Shown piece by piece: positions 10,130 to 16,983 of a DNA stretch of 64,000 bases (positions are counted from its first letter, which is position 1; each line of letters starts with the position of its first letter). The position numbers were made by a program, and so were the translations under genes. Source of the DNA: Pseudomonas lalkuanensis (GTDB lineage: Bacteria > Pseudomonadota > Gammaproteobacteria > Pseudomonadales > Pseudomonadaceae); NCBI RefSeq assembly GCF_008807375.1, contig NZ_CP043311.1:86001-150000 (forward strand). Reading direction: 5' to 3'. The notes beneath the pieces were generated by a model, which saw only the letters and a list, made by a program, of their open reading frames with translations, ran no database searches and was not told where the DNA came from.

Positions 10130-10723
10130 ATGGAAATCCTCGGCATTGCCGTTCTGATCTTTCTGGTCACCGACCCCTTCGGCAACATCGCCATCTTCAT
10201 CGCCGCGCTCAAGGGAGTGGCCCCCGAGCGCCGCCTCAAGGTGGCCCTGCGCGAGCTGCTGTTCGCCCTCGCCCTGCTCCTGCTGTTCCTCACCTTCGGC
10301 GACAAGATCCTCAGCGGATTGGGCCTGTCCCGCGAATCCATCGCCATCGCAGGCGGCATCATCCTCTTCATCATCGCCCTGCGGCTGATCTTCCCGCGCC
10401 CGGAAGGCGTGCTCGGCGACCTGCCCGGCGGCGAGCCGATGCTGGTGCCCCTGGCCACCCCGGCGGTGGCCGGCCCATCGGCCCTCGCCGTGCTGATGAC
10501 CCTGCGCAACACTCACCAGGGCGAACTCTGGGAACTCTATGTCGCGGTGATCCTGGCCTGGGCCTGCACCGCCCTGATCCTGTTGCAGGCTGCGTTCCTG
10601 CAGCGCTTCCTCGGTGACCGCGGCCTTATGGCCGTGGAGCGCCTGACCGGCATGCTGCTGATCATGCTCAGCGTCGACATGCTGCTCGACAACCTGCAAA
10701 GCGTCCTTCACCTGAACCCATGA
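10130..10723 (+). CDS. MarC/YhgN family inner-membrane protein
   Basis: A 197-aa integral membrane protein with about six hydrophobic segments, including LGIAVLIFLVTDPFGNIAIF at the N-terminus, a signature of the UPF0056 (MarC) family. The biochemical role is not established; the early link to multiple-antibiotic resistance was later questioned. The ATG at 10130 has GGGGAGC eight bases upstream. The stop overlaps the start of ampDh2 by four bases (ATGA), which suggests a two-gene operon of a membrane protein and a cell-wall amidase. Confidence 0.88.
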   Translation: MEILGIAVLIFLVTDPFGNIAIFIAALKGVAPERRLKVALRELLFALALLLLFLTFGDKILSGLGLSRESIAIAGGIILFIIALRLIFPRPEGVLGDLPGGEPMLVPLATPAVAGPSALAVLMTLRNTHQGELWELYVAVILAWACTALILLQAAFLQRFLGDRGLMAVERLTGMLLIMLSVDMLLDNLQSVLHLNP

Positions 10724-11499
10724 AGACCCTCGTTCTGAGCCTTGCATTCCTACTGCTGGGTGGCTGCGCCGGCGGGCTGCGCATCGACGACAGCCAGCGC
10801 TCGGTGAGCCAGAGCAGTCGCGTGCAGTACGTGGTGCTGCACTACACCTCCACCAACATGGAGAACTCCCTGCGCCTGCTGACCCGCGACGGCGTCAGCA
10901 GCCATTACCTGATCGGCGACCACCCGGCGAAGATCTACCGCCTGGTGGACGAAAACCGCCGTGCCTGGCACGCCGGGGAAAGCGAATGGCAGGGCCGCAC
11001 CTGGTTGAACGCCAGCACCATCGGCATCGAACTGGTCAACGATGGCTATCGCGAAGCCCCGGGTGGCCGGGTCTACCAGCCTTACAGCGACGAGCAGATC
11101 GATGCCCTGATCCTGCTGCTCAAGGACATCGTCCAGCGCCACAACCTGCCGCCGGGCAGCATCATCGGCCACAGCGACATCGCCCCCCAGCGCAAGGTCG
11201 ATCCGGGCCCGCTGTTCCCCTGGAAGCGGCTGGCCGACGTCGGTCTCGTGCCCTGGCCGGATGCCAACGCGGTGGCCCGCGAGCAGGCGCGCTTCGTCGC
11301 GGCCCTGCCCACCGTCGGCTGGTTCCAGCAGCAGCTGCTGCGCCAGGGTTACACCACGCCGCAGACCGGCGTGCTGGACAAGGAAACCCGCAACGTCATC
11401 GCCGCCTTCCAGATGAAGTACCGCCAGAAGCTGTTCGACGGCCAGCCCGACGCCGAAACCGCCGCGTTGCTGCTGGTGCTCAATGGGATGCGGCACTGA
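10720..11499 (+). CDS. ampDh2: N-acetylmuramoyl-L-alanine amidase AmpDh2, lipoprotein
   Basis: Zinc amidase that removes the peptide stem from anhydro-muropeptides or peptidoglycan. In Pseudomonas it is a periplasmic/outer-membrane homologue of AmpD that modulates AmpC induction. The 259-aa precursor has a lipobox LGGC with a Cys near residue 16. An Amidase_2 domain follows with the zinc and catalytic residues in VLHYTST, the WHAG region, and HSDIAPQRKVDPGP. A C-terminal peptidoglycan-binding-like segment (about 190-259) completes it. It overlaps the marC-family gene and lies just upstream of the kinB terminus. Confidence 0.92.
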   Translation: MKTLVLSLAFLLLGGCAGGLRIDDSQRSVSQSSRVQYVVLHYTSTNMENSLRLLTRDGVSSHYLIGDHPAKIYRLVDENRRAWHAGESEWQGRTWLNASTIGIELVNDGYREAPGGRVYQPYSDEQIDALILLLKDIVQRHNLPPGSIIGHSDIAPQRKVDPGPLFPWKRLADVGLVPWPDANAVAREQARFVAALPTVGWFQQQLLRQGYTTPQTGVLDKETRNVIAAFQMKYRQKLFDGQPDAETAALLLVLNGMRH

Positions 11500-11528
11500 G
11501 CCCGGGCGCGTGCAGGAGCTGCTTTTTC

Positions 11529-11629
11529 GTAGGAGCGAATTCATTCGCGAAGGGCAGCTCCGCTGCCCGATTTTCCCAGCCCCGCTGGACGGTCCTTCGG
11601 CCCGTTTCGCGAATGAATTCGCTCCCACA
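11529..11629. repeat. Inverted pair of REP elements (BIME) after ampDh2
   Basis: GTAGGAGCGAATTCATTCGC (from 11529) and its inverted partner ending in GAATTCGCTCCCAC (11605-11628) flank a spacer that has its own hairpin, GGGCAGC-TCC-GCTGCCC. This is the common pseudomonad REP family. It sits between the convergent ampDh2 and kinB genes and may help end transcription from both sides. Confidence 0.85.
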
Positions 11630-11658
11630 GGTCTCGGCCGGCAATTCTTGGCCTGGGA

Positions 11659-13434
11659 TCACACAGGCAAGGTCATATAGAACTGCGCCCCCTGCCCCGG
11701 CCGTGAATAGAGGCCGACGCGCCCGCCATGCAGCTGCACGATCTCCTTGCACAGCGCCAGGCCCAGGCCGGCGCCGCCCTTGCGGTGGCCGACCTGCACG
11801 AAGGGTTCGAAGATTCGCGCCTGTTGGCTGTAGGGCACACCGTCGCCGTCGTCCGCCACGCCTAGCAGCACCCGTTCGCCGTGACGCCGGGCCTGCAGGC
11901 GGATCTGTCCGCCGTCCGGGCTGTGGCGGATTGCGTTGCCCACCAGGTTGTCCAGCGCCCGCTCGATCTGCAGGCGGTCCAGCTTCACCCGTGGCAGCGG
12001 CGGGTGCAGTTCCAGCTCGATCCCGATACCGCGTTCGCTGGCCTGGGCGCTGTAGCGCTGGCGCAAGGCACAGAGCAGTTCTTCCAGGTCGCAGGGTTCA
12101 CGCTCCAGGGCCTGCACGCCGCTCTGGTAACGGGAGAAATCCAGCAGGTCGTTGATCAGCCGCACCAGCCGCTGCATCTCTTCGTCCACGGTTGCCAGCA
12201 GGTCGGCCTCGCGGCTTTCCGGGTCGAAGCGCAGCCGCTCGTTGAGCAGACCGAAGGCCATCTGCATGCCGGTCACCGGCGTCCGCAGTTCGTGGGAGGC
12301 GCGCAGCACGAACTCCTTGCGTACCCGTTCGAAGGCGCGCTCCTCGGTCACGTCGCGCAGCACCATCACCCCGCCCAGCACGCGCCCGCCCTCCAGCGCC
12401 ACCGGGACCATGCGCCAGCTCAGCAGGCGCTGCTCGGCTTCGGCCATGACCACCAGGTCCTCGGGCTCGTCCTCCAGAGGATCGCCGCGCAGTACGCGCT
12501 GGGCCTGCTCGTCCAGTTCCGCTCGGCCGAGCGCCTTGGACAGGAGGTGGCCATGCGGCACTTCCTCCCAGGACAGCTGCCGCTGGGCCACCGGATTCGC
12601 GTGCTGGATGCGTCCCTGGCGATCGAGGATCAGCAGGCCATCGTCAATGCTGTCGAGCACCGCCTTGAGGCGCTGTTGCTCGCCCAGCAGTTTCTCCACG
12701 TTGGTTTCCTTGAGCAGGCGCAGGGCCTCGGTCATCAGGCCGAAGCGGCGGATCAGCGCAGCCATCTCGTTCACCGGCGACAACGGCAGGGTGACCTGGA
12801 AATCTCCCCGCCCCACCTGGTCGGCCGCCTTGGCCAGGGCGTCGATCGGCGCACCGAAGCGACGGGCGATACCCTGGGCGGTGATGAAACCGATCAACAG
12901 CACGGCGCCGCTGACCAGCCCGAGCAGCCCGGCGATCATCCGGGCGCGGTCACGGGTCGCCGTTTCCGCCGTCCTGACGATGGACAGGGAATGACGTTGC
13001 AGCTCCGCCAGGTTGGCGCGCAGGGCGTCGAGGGCGCGGTCGGTCTCGCGCTGGTCCAGCAGGGTCGTGCGCAGGCTGGCAGGCTGGCGCACGACATCGA
13101 GGAAGACCTGGTAGGACGCTGCGATCTTCTCGAAATGCTCGTGGGCCTGTGGATCGGAGGTCGAATCCAGACCTTCCTTCAGCGCCTCCATGAACCTCTG
13201 TTGGGCGTCCTGCAGGGCCGCGACGTCCACTTCCTCGCCCAGCAAGTTGACCATCTGGTCGCCCAGGTGCTGGCGCATACGCTGGCCGATGTCGAGGGTC
13301 GAGAAAGACTGGTTGATCAGCCGCTCCCGGGAGCCGGCGATCTGGGTCACGCTGACCAGCCCCAGCAACAGGCCCACGAGGGCGACGGTGATCAGTGCCG
13401 AGATGCTCAGGAACAGCCGCGTGCGCAGTCGCAT
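11659..13434 (-). CDS. kinB: Sensor histidine kinase KinB
   Basis: Membrane kinase/phosphatase of the alginate two-component system and partner of AlgB. The 591-aa protein has a first transmembrane helix at about 7-29 and a periplasmic helical sensor (about 30-165). The second helix is at about 167-190, followed by HAMP, PAS (about 255-365) and HisKA domains with phosphoacceptor His in ASHELRTP (about 380). The ATPase domain keeps the N-box (NLVGNAIRHS), DDGDGVP and GGAGLGLA. It follows algB after 14 bases, in the order algB then kinB. In P. aeruginosa KinB mostly acts as an AlgB phosphatase that restrains alginate overproduction. Confidence 0.93.
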   Translation of the reverse strand: MRLRTRLFLSISALITVALVGLLLGLVSVTQIAGSRERLINQSFSTLDIGQRMRQHLGDQMVNLLGEEVDVAALQDAQQRFMEALKEGLDSTSDPQAHEHFEKIAASYQVFLDVVRQPASLRTTLLDQRETDRALDALRANLAELQRHSLSIVRTAETATRDRARMIAGLLGLVSGAVLLIGFITAQGIARRFGAPIDALAKAADQVGRGDFQVTLPLSPVNEMAALIRRFGLMTEALRLLKETNVEKLLGEQQRLKAVLDSIDDGLLILDRQGRIQHANPVAQRQLSWEEVPHGHLLSKALGRAELDEQAQRVLRGDPLEDEPEDLVVMAEAEQRLLSWRMVPVALEGGRVLGGVMVLRDVTEERAFERVRKEFVLRASHELRTPVTGMQMAFGLLNERLRFDPESREADLLATVDEEMQRLVRLINDLLDFSRYQSGVQALEREPCDLEELLCALRQRYSAQASERGIGIELELHPPLPRVKLDRLQIERALDNLVGNAIRHSPDGGQIRLQARRHGERVLLGVADDGDGVPYSQQARIFEPFVQVGHRKGGAGLGLALCKEIVQLHGGRVGLYSRPGQGAQFYMTLPV

Positions 13435-13448
13435 GGCCTTTGCCTCGT

Positions 13449-14795
13449 TCAGAGGCCGTAGAGCTTGCGCTTGCGGTACAGGGTGGAAGCGTCGATGCCG
13501 AGGGTGCGGGCGGCCTGGTCCAGGGTGTCGCTGCTGGCCAGCACCCCGGCGATATGCGCCCGCTCCAGTTCCTCCAGGCTCAGGGGCCCACCCACTCGCG
13601 GCGTGTTGGCGGCGGGCGTGTCGCCCAACCCCAGGTGGCTGACGTCCACCACCTCCTGGTTGCAGATGATGCTGGCGCGTTCGATCACGTTGCGCAGCTC
13701 TCGCACATTGCCTGGCCAGCGGTAACCCTGCAGCGCCGAGATCGCCGCCTCACTGAAGGCGCGCGCGGGGCGCCCGTAGTCGCCGACGAAGCGCGCCAGG
13801 AAGCGCTCGGCGAGGTCGAGGATGTCTTCGTGGCGCTCCCGCAGCGGCGGCAGGCTCAGGGCGATCACATTGATGCGGTAGAGCAGGTCCTCGCGGAAGC
13901 GGCCGTCGCGGGACATCTCCTCCAGGTCGAGGTTGGTGGCGGCGAGGATGCGCACGTCGGCACGGCGGGTCACCGGGTCGCCCACACGCTCGTATTCCTT
14001 GTCCTGGATGAAGCGCAGCAGCTTGGGCTGCAGGCTCAGGGGAAAGTCGCCGATCTCATCGAGGAACAGGGTGCCGCCGTCGGCCTGGCTGACCCGGCCG
14101 AGGGTGCTTTCGCTGGCCCCGGTGAAGGCGCCGCGGTTGTGGCCGAACAGCTCGCTTTCCATCAGGTCTGCCGACAGCGAAGGGCAGTTGACGGTGACGA
14201 AGGACTTCTTCGCCCGCTTGCTCCAGCCGTGGATGGCGCGGGCCAGCTCACCCTTGCCAGTGCCGGATTCGCCGAGGATGAGGATGTTGGCGTCGGTGCC
14301 GGCCACCTGTCGTGCGGTTTCCAGCACCGTCATCATCGACGGGCTCTCGGACGCCAGGCCTTCACCGGCGCGGCGCATCTCGCCCTCCAGGGCTTCCAGG
14401 CGCGCGGTGAGCTGGCACATTTCCAGCTGCTTGGCCGCAGCCATGCGCAACTGGTCCGGGCTGCAGGGTTTGACCAGGTAGTCGGCGGCGCCGGCCTGCA
14501 TGGCGTCCACCGCCGTATCCACGGCCGAGTGCGCGGTGACGATCACCACGCGCATCCAGGGCGCCTGTACGCGCATCTGCGCCAGCACATCCAGGCCGTT
14601 GTCCTCGCCCAGGCGCAGGTCGAGGAAGCACAGGTCGAACACCTGCCGTTGCAGGATCGCCTCGGCCTGCGCCGCGCTGCCCGCCGTGGCGACGCTGTAG
14701 CCCTCATCCTCGAGGCAGTAACGGAAAGTGCGCAGGATGGCGGCTTCGTCATCCACCAAGAGAATTCGTCCCTGGTTCTCGCTTGCCTGTTCCAT
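13449..14795 (-). CDS. algB: Alginate regulator AlgB, NtrC-family response regulator
   Basis: Response regulator controlling alginate and other virulence genes, 448 aa. The receiver domain has phosphoacceptor D59 in FLDLRLGED. The sigma-54 AAA+ domain has Walker A GESGTGKG, the GAFTGA loop that contacts sigma-54, and a Walker B-like LFLDEIGDF. The C-terminal Fis-type helix-turn-helix ends in LGIDASTLYRKRKLYGL. I chose the ATG at 14795 (MEQASENQ) over one at 14819 because GGAGCGAG lies just upstream and the receiver domain starts at once. The promoter region contains the first of two 55-bp double-palindrome repeats, compatible with autoregulation. Confidence 0.93.
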   Translation of the reverse strand: MEQASENQGRILLVDDEAAILRTFRYCLEDEGYSVATAGSAAQAEAILQRQVFDLCFLDLRLGEDNGLDVLAQMRVQAPWMRVVIVTAHSAVDTAVDAMQAGAADYLVKPCSPDQLRMAAAKQLEMCQLTARLEALEGEMRRAGEGLASESPSMMTVLETARQVAGTDANILILGESGTGKGELARAIHGWSKRAKKSFVTVNCPSLSADLMESELFGHNRGAFTGASESTLGRVSQADGGTLFLDEIGDFPLSLQPKLLRFIQDKEYERVGDPVTRRADVRILAATNLDLEEMSRDGRFREDLLYRINVIALSLPPLRERHEDILDLAERFLARFVGDYGRPARAFSEAAISALQGYRWPGNVRELRNVIERASIICNQEVVDVSHLGLGDTPAANTPRVGGPLSLEELERAHIAGVLASSDTLDQAARTLGIDASTLYRKRKLYGL

Positions 14796-14839
14796 GATCT
14801 CGCTCCATTTCCGAGTCATAGAAAGTTAGTCCAAGAATC

Positions 14840-14895
14840 ATCGTGCAAGTTGCACGCGCTTTTCCTACACGGCTTGCAGCATGCAAGCGCAGGAA
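14840..14895 (+). promoter_or_regulatory. Double-palindrome repeat, copy 1 (predicted enhancer-binding-protein site)
   Basis: Contains palindrome CGTGCAAGTTGCACG (14842-14856) and palindrome CTTGCAGCATGCAAG (14873-14887), separated by 16 bases. A second, nearly identical copy lies at 15271-15325 in the same orientation. It is 46 bp upstream of the algB start and about 50 bp upstream of a sigma-54-like promoter that reads the other way. TGCAA/TTGCA half-sites arranged like this fit a dimeric NtrC-type activator; AlgB is the obvious candidate but this is inference. Confidence 0.6.
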
Positions 14896-14936
14896 CACTG
14901 GGCTGCAGGTCCAGATTGCTGATTTCCGGGGATTTC

Positions 14937-14951
14937 CGGCACGGGCGTTGC
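14937..14951 (+). promoter_or_regulatory. Sigma-54-like promoter 1 (reads away from algB)
   Basis: CGGCACGGGCGTTGC matches TGGCACG-N4-TTGC except for the first base; the invariant GG and GC are ten bases apart as required. The predicted start is near 14963. Copy 1 of the double palindrome lies 51-96 bases before the GG, a normal activator distance. Confidence 0.55.
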
Positions 14952-14969
14952 CCCTTTTCCCTTACCTGA

Positions 14970-15170
14970 ATGCGGAAAGGGTCGATTCCTGTGGGGGCCT
15001 TTTCCCAACCAGGTGCGCTCCCTTCGTACTCGCCCGAACCCCCGCTGGCGGGCCCACACTTCTTGCTCGGCCTGGTGGGGATATTCGGTCTGCTCGGGCT
15101 GCTCTCTGAATGGCCGCCGAATGAGTGGGGTCAATCCACCTGGAGCGATTTCGGTCGCCTGATGCCATGA
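14970..15170 (+). CDS. Possible 66-aa small membrane protein downstream of sigma-54 promoter 1
   Basis: I do not recognise this ORF. It encodes a Pro-rich N-terminus, a hydrophobic segment (HFLLGLVGIFGLLGLL) and a tail rich in Trp and acidic residues (EWPPNEWGQSTWSDF). It begins only about seven bases after the predicted sigma-54 transcription start and has no visible Shine-Dalgarno, so it would be nearly leaderless. Codon third positions are less GC-biased than in neighbouring genes, which argues against a real gene. The transcript could instead be non-coding. Confidence 0.25.
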   Translation: MRKGSIPVGAFSQPGALPSYSPEPPLAGPHFLLGLVGIFGLLGLLSEWPPNEWGQSTWSDFGRLMP

Positions 15171-15270
15171 ATCCAGGAACTACCGGGGCCGGTGAGGAAC
15201 ATCGCCGTCACCCCGGGCTCCGCCTTGCGCAGCTGGTTCGGGCTGCCGGTGTGGCCAGCCATGAAGAAAT

Positions 15271-15325
15271 ATCGTGCAAGTTGCACGCACTTTTCCGGCA
15301 GGCCTTGCAGCATGCAAGCGAAGGA
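15271..15325 (+). promoter_or_regulatory. Double-palindrome repeat, copy 2 (predicted enhancer-binding-protein site)
   Basis: Palindromes CGTGCAAGTTGCACG (15273-15287) and CTTGCAGCATGCAAG (15304-15318) recur with the same 16-base gap as in copy 1. The palindromes are identical between copies, while the intervening bases differ at several positions. That pattern of conservation points to protein-binding sites. It lies 67 bases before the GG of sigma-54 promoter 2. Confidence 0.6.
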
Positions 15326-15383
15326 AGTCGTGAGCCGGACGCTAATACGCTGATCGATAAGGAAATTCTTCAACTTGAAAGAC

Positions 15384-15398
15384 TGGCACAGGCCTTGC
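15384..15398 (+). promoter_or_regulatory. Sigma-54 promoter 2, near-consensus
   Basis: TGGCACAGGCCTTGC matches TGGCAC-N5-TTGC exactly, with GG and GC ten bases apart. The predicted start is near 15410, giving a leader of about 257 bases before the 79-aa membrane-protein gene. The leader includes a CCGTCC/GGACGG hairpin near 15515-15535. Copy 2 of the double palindrome is at about -137 to -92 relative to the start. Confidence 0.7.
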
Positions 15399-15572
15399 GA
15401 GATCCCTGGTACCTGAAGGCGCGTCGGTCTTTCACCTCTTGTGACCGTTACACACCCCAGGACCACTCCGCCTGGAACAGGGAGGTTCCGGGCCTTTTGT
15501 CAGCGGTGATCCGTCCGGGGAGCAGGACGGGAATTTCCGTCGGAGCTGGCAGGGATGCCGGCGCAAGCGAGT

Positions 15573-15599
15573 GAATTTCCGATGTATTCAGGGCCCCGA
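15573..15599 (+). promoter_or_regulatory. Possible AlgU-type promoter before the small-envelope-gene run
   Basis: GAATTT (15573-15578), 16 bases, then CCCGA (15595-15599): five of six and three of five matches to GAACTT-N16-TCTGA. It is 68 bases before the 79-aa gene. AlgU input would fit the alginate setting, but the match is weak. Confidence 0.3.
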
Positions 15600-15666
15600 G
15601 TGGCATGGGCCGTGCGCTCGTAGTCTCGAGGTCGATCGAACATCCGCCCAAGGGGAGGATTCGAGG

Positions 15667-15906
15667 ATGAAGGGTTTCCAGTGGTGGTCGCCCAGTTGGC
15701 TCATGGTGGTGCTGATCGGGCTCGTGGTAGTGCTCGGCATGCTCGCTGACTATTTCCTGCGCGAAGGCGCCCGGCCTGCGCCGCTGCAGATTCCCGCAGT
15801 GGAACAGAGCAGCAGGACGGCGCCGGTTCGTGCCGACGGGCCGCTGCACGAAGTGAGTCAGCCCGCGCAGACCGAGGTCGTTACCCAGCTGCGCTGGGTC
15901 TTCTGA
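15667..15906 (+). CDS. Small single-pass membrane protein, function unknown
   Basis: A 79-aa protein beginning [11 protein letters not shown], followed by one hydrophobic helix (about residues 11-28) and a hydrophilic, Pro/Gln-rich tail that would face the periplasm by the positive-inside rule. I do not recognise a family. GGGGAGG eight bases before the ATG is a strong ribosome-binding site. It is the first gene of a tight same-strand run (49-aa peptide, DUF1328, Ivy-like) downstream of a sigma-54 promoter and a possible AlgU promoter, so a role in envelope stress is a reasonable guess. Confidence 0.6.
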   Translation: MKGFQWWSPSWLMVVLIGLVVVLGMLADYFLREGARPAPLQIPAVEQSSRTAPVRADGPLHEVSQPAQTEVVTQLRWVF

Positions 15907-15927
15907 GTCCGCTCAAGGAGCTTCGCC

Positions 15928-16077
15928 ATGTGGAGTCTTGCCGCTGTCCTGGCCTCTTCGCTGTGCTGCCTTGCCTCGCCGCGCGGTGCCTTCCTCGGGT
16001 TTGCAACATCCATCGACTCGACGCGCTGCGTCGTGCCGATCGTCAAGGTGCAGCCGTGCCGTCGGCCGCTGCGCTGA
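15928..16077 (+). CDS. Possible 49-aa exported peptide
   Basis: A short ORF starting [18 protein letters not shown] with AAGGAG seven bases before its ATG. The N-terminus looks like a signal sequence or membrane anchor. The remainder is basic and has two further Cys residues ([14 protein letters not shown]). It lies 21 bases after the 79-aa membrane gene and 26 before the DUF1328 gene, so it fills the operon neatly. No family is recognised. The good ribosome-binding site and spacing favour a real gene; its small size keeps it uncertain. Confidence 0.45.
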   Translation: MWSLAAVLASSLCCLASPRGAFLGFATSIDSTRCVVPIVKVQPCRRPLR

Positions 16078-16103
16078 AAACGTCAAAGCAGAAGGAGAAG
16101 GCC

Positions 16104-16265
16104 ATGTTGAGCTGGGCACTTACTTTTCTCGTCATTGCCATCGTTGCCGCCGTGCTGGGTTTTGGCGGCATCGCCGGGACCGCCGCGGGCATCGCGAAGA
16201 TCCTCTTCGTCATCTTCCTGGTGTTGTTCGTGGTGTCCTTCATCATTGGTCGACGAGCGCCCTGA
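16104..16265 (+). CDS. DUF1328 (YtjA/UPF0391) small membrane protein
   Basis: A 53-aa protein made of two hydrophobic helices: [19 protein letters not shown], then [20 protein letters not shown]. This is the standard DUF1328 pattern. Members are often induced by envelope or general stress, but their function is not known. AAGGAGAAG lies just before the ATG. The Ivy-like ORF begins nine bases after the stop, so the two are probably co-transcribed. Confidence 0.88.
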   Translation: MLSWALTFLVIAIVAAVLGFGGIAGTAAGIAKILFVIFLVLFVVSFIIGRRAP

Positions 16266-16274
16266 GGCGGTTGC

Positions 16275-16748
16275 ATGGAATGCCTGGACAAGGTGCCGGT
16301 CGCCTGGCGCGCGGATTTGGCCGGCCCCTCGGCGCTGGCCGCCGACAGGGATGCCCAGCATCGGCTCAACGAATTGCCTGGCAGTGATCCCGGGTATCGG
16401 GAGACCTGGCAGGAGAGTGTGGAAGACAAGGGCGACAGGTTCCTGGTGGGCGAGCTCTGCGAAGCGAGGAGTTGCTGCAACCAGCACCGCTATGTCGCCT
16501 TCAGCTGGAACAAGGACGCCGTCCGGGGACTCTATGTGCAGGTACCGGATGGATTGCCGTCCGGTAAGTCGCCCAGTCGACATGCCAGTTTCCGCTGGCT
16601 CGGCGAGCCGGATGACGAAGTCCGGCGCATCCTCGACGAGCAATTGAAGGCGGACCCGAACTGGTATCGAGACCAGAGGGAACCAGGCCCGCCGATGGGC
16701 CGAGGGACCAGGGGGCCGGGTTGTTCCGCGTCGTCAGGAGCGGCGTGA
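16275..16748 (+). CDS. Ivy-like (vertebrate lysozyme inhibitor family) protein, divergent
   Basis: A 157-aa protein whose core (LNELPGSDPGYRETWQE, the Cys pair, then NQHRYVAFSW and GLYVQVPDG) follows the Ivy fold. Active Ivy proteins have a CKPHDC loop that plugs lysozyme. Here it reads CEARSC, so the Cys spacing is kept but the key Lys-Pro-His-Asp is lost, and lysozyme inhibition is doubtful. P. aeruginosa has an Ivy paralogue next to algB (PA5481, as I recall), which supports the assignment. The N-terminus lacks a hydrophobic core, yet SALAAD resembles a signal-peptidase site, so the signal peptide may be degenerate or the start wrong. Confidence 0.6.
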   Translation: MECLDKVPVAWRADLAGPSALAADRDAQHRLNELPGSDPGYRETWQESVEDKGDRFLVGELCEARSCCNQHRYVAFSWNKDAVRGLYVQVPDGLPSGKSPSRHASFRWLGEPDDEVRRILDEQLKADPNWYRDQREPGPPMGRGTRGPGCSASSGAA

Positions 16749-16799
16749 CCCAGGGGCAGAAGGGGTGCCTCCGCAATCATGCGGGCCAGGTCAGGAGAG

Positions 16800-16841
16800 C
16801 TGCTGCCGGGAGCTGGATAACCTCCAGCTCCCGGCGGGCAG
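16800..16841 (+). terminator. Strong hairpin downstream of the Ivy-like gene
   Basis: CTGCTGCCGGGAGCTGG (16800-16816) pairs with CCAGCTCCCGGCGGGCAG (16824-16841) around a seven-base loop. No T-run follows, so it may terminate weakly or protect an mRNA end. Confidence 0.45.
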
Positions 16842-16870
16842 CGGAAAGCGCCACGCAGCTACAGCACCCT

Positions 16871-16968
16871 ATGAAGGGGCGATTTCAATCGCCTTGCAGA
16901 GCGGAGGTCCGCCTGCTGGCCTATCGGGGATGCTGTGCATCCCCTGGTGAATGAATCCGCCCCCACAG
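16871..16968. repeat. Degenerate REP pair between the Ivy-like gene and wrbA
   Basis: GAAGGGGCGATTTCAATCGC (about 16873-16892) and GAATGAATCCGCCCCCACAG (about 16949-16968) form the ends of a decayed inverted REP unit related to the GAATTCATTCGC family. It is located between convergent genes. Confidence 0.5.
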
Positions 16969-16983
16969 ATTGTTCACCTTCGC

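Noticed and set aside
11480..11752. ORFs reading through the REP units (for example the EFIRE-type peptides near 11483-11752 and 51362 onwards)
   Set aside because: These arise from translating the REP palindrome GAATTCATTCGC and have no independent support.
15125..15574. 149-aa + strand ORF spanning the second double-palindrome repeat and sigma-54 promoter
   Set aside because: Its translation runs through the repeat and promoter elements, has no domain and an atypical composition; the conserved DNA palindromes explain the sequence better.
16275..16400. Frameshift hiding a normal signal peptide before the Ivy-like core
   Set aside because: The other two frames upstream give Arg/Pro-rich or Gly/Arg-rich translations with no hydrophobic core, so a simple frameshift does not restore a signal peptide.
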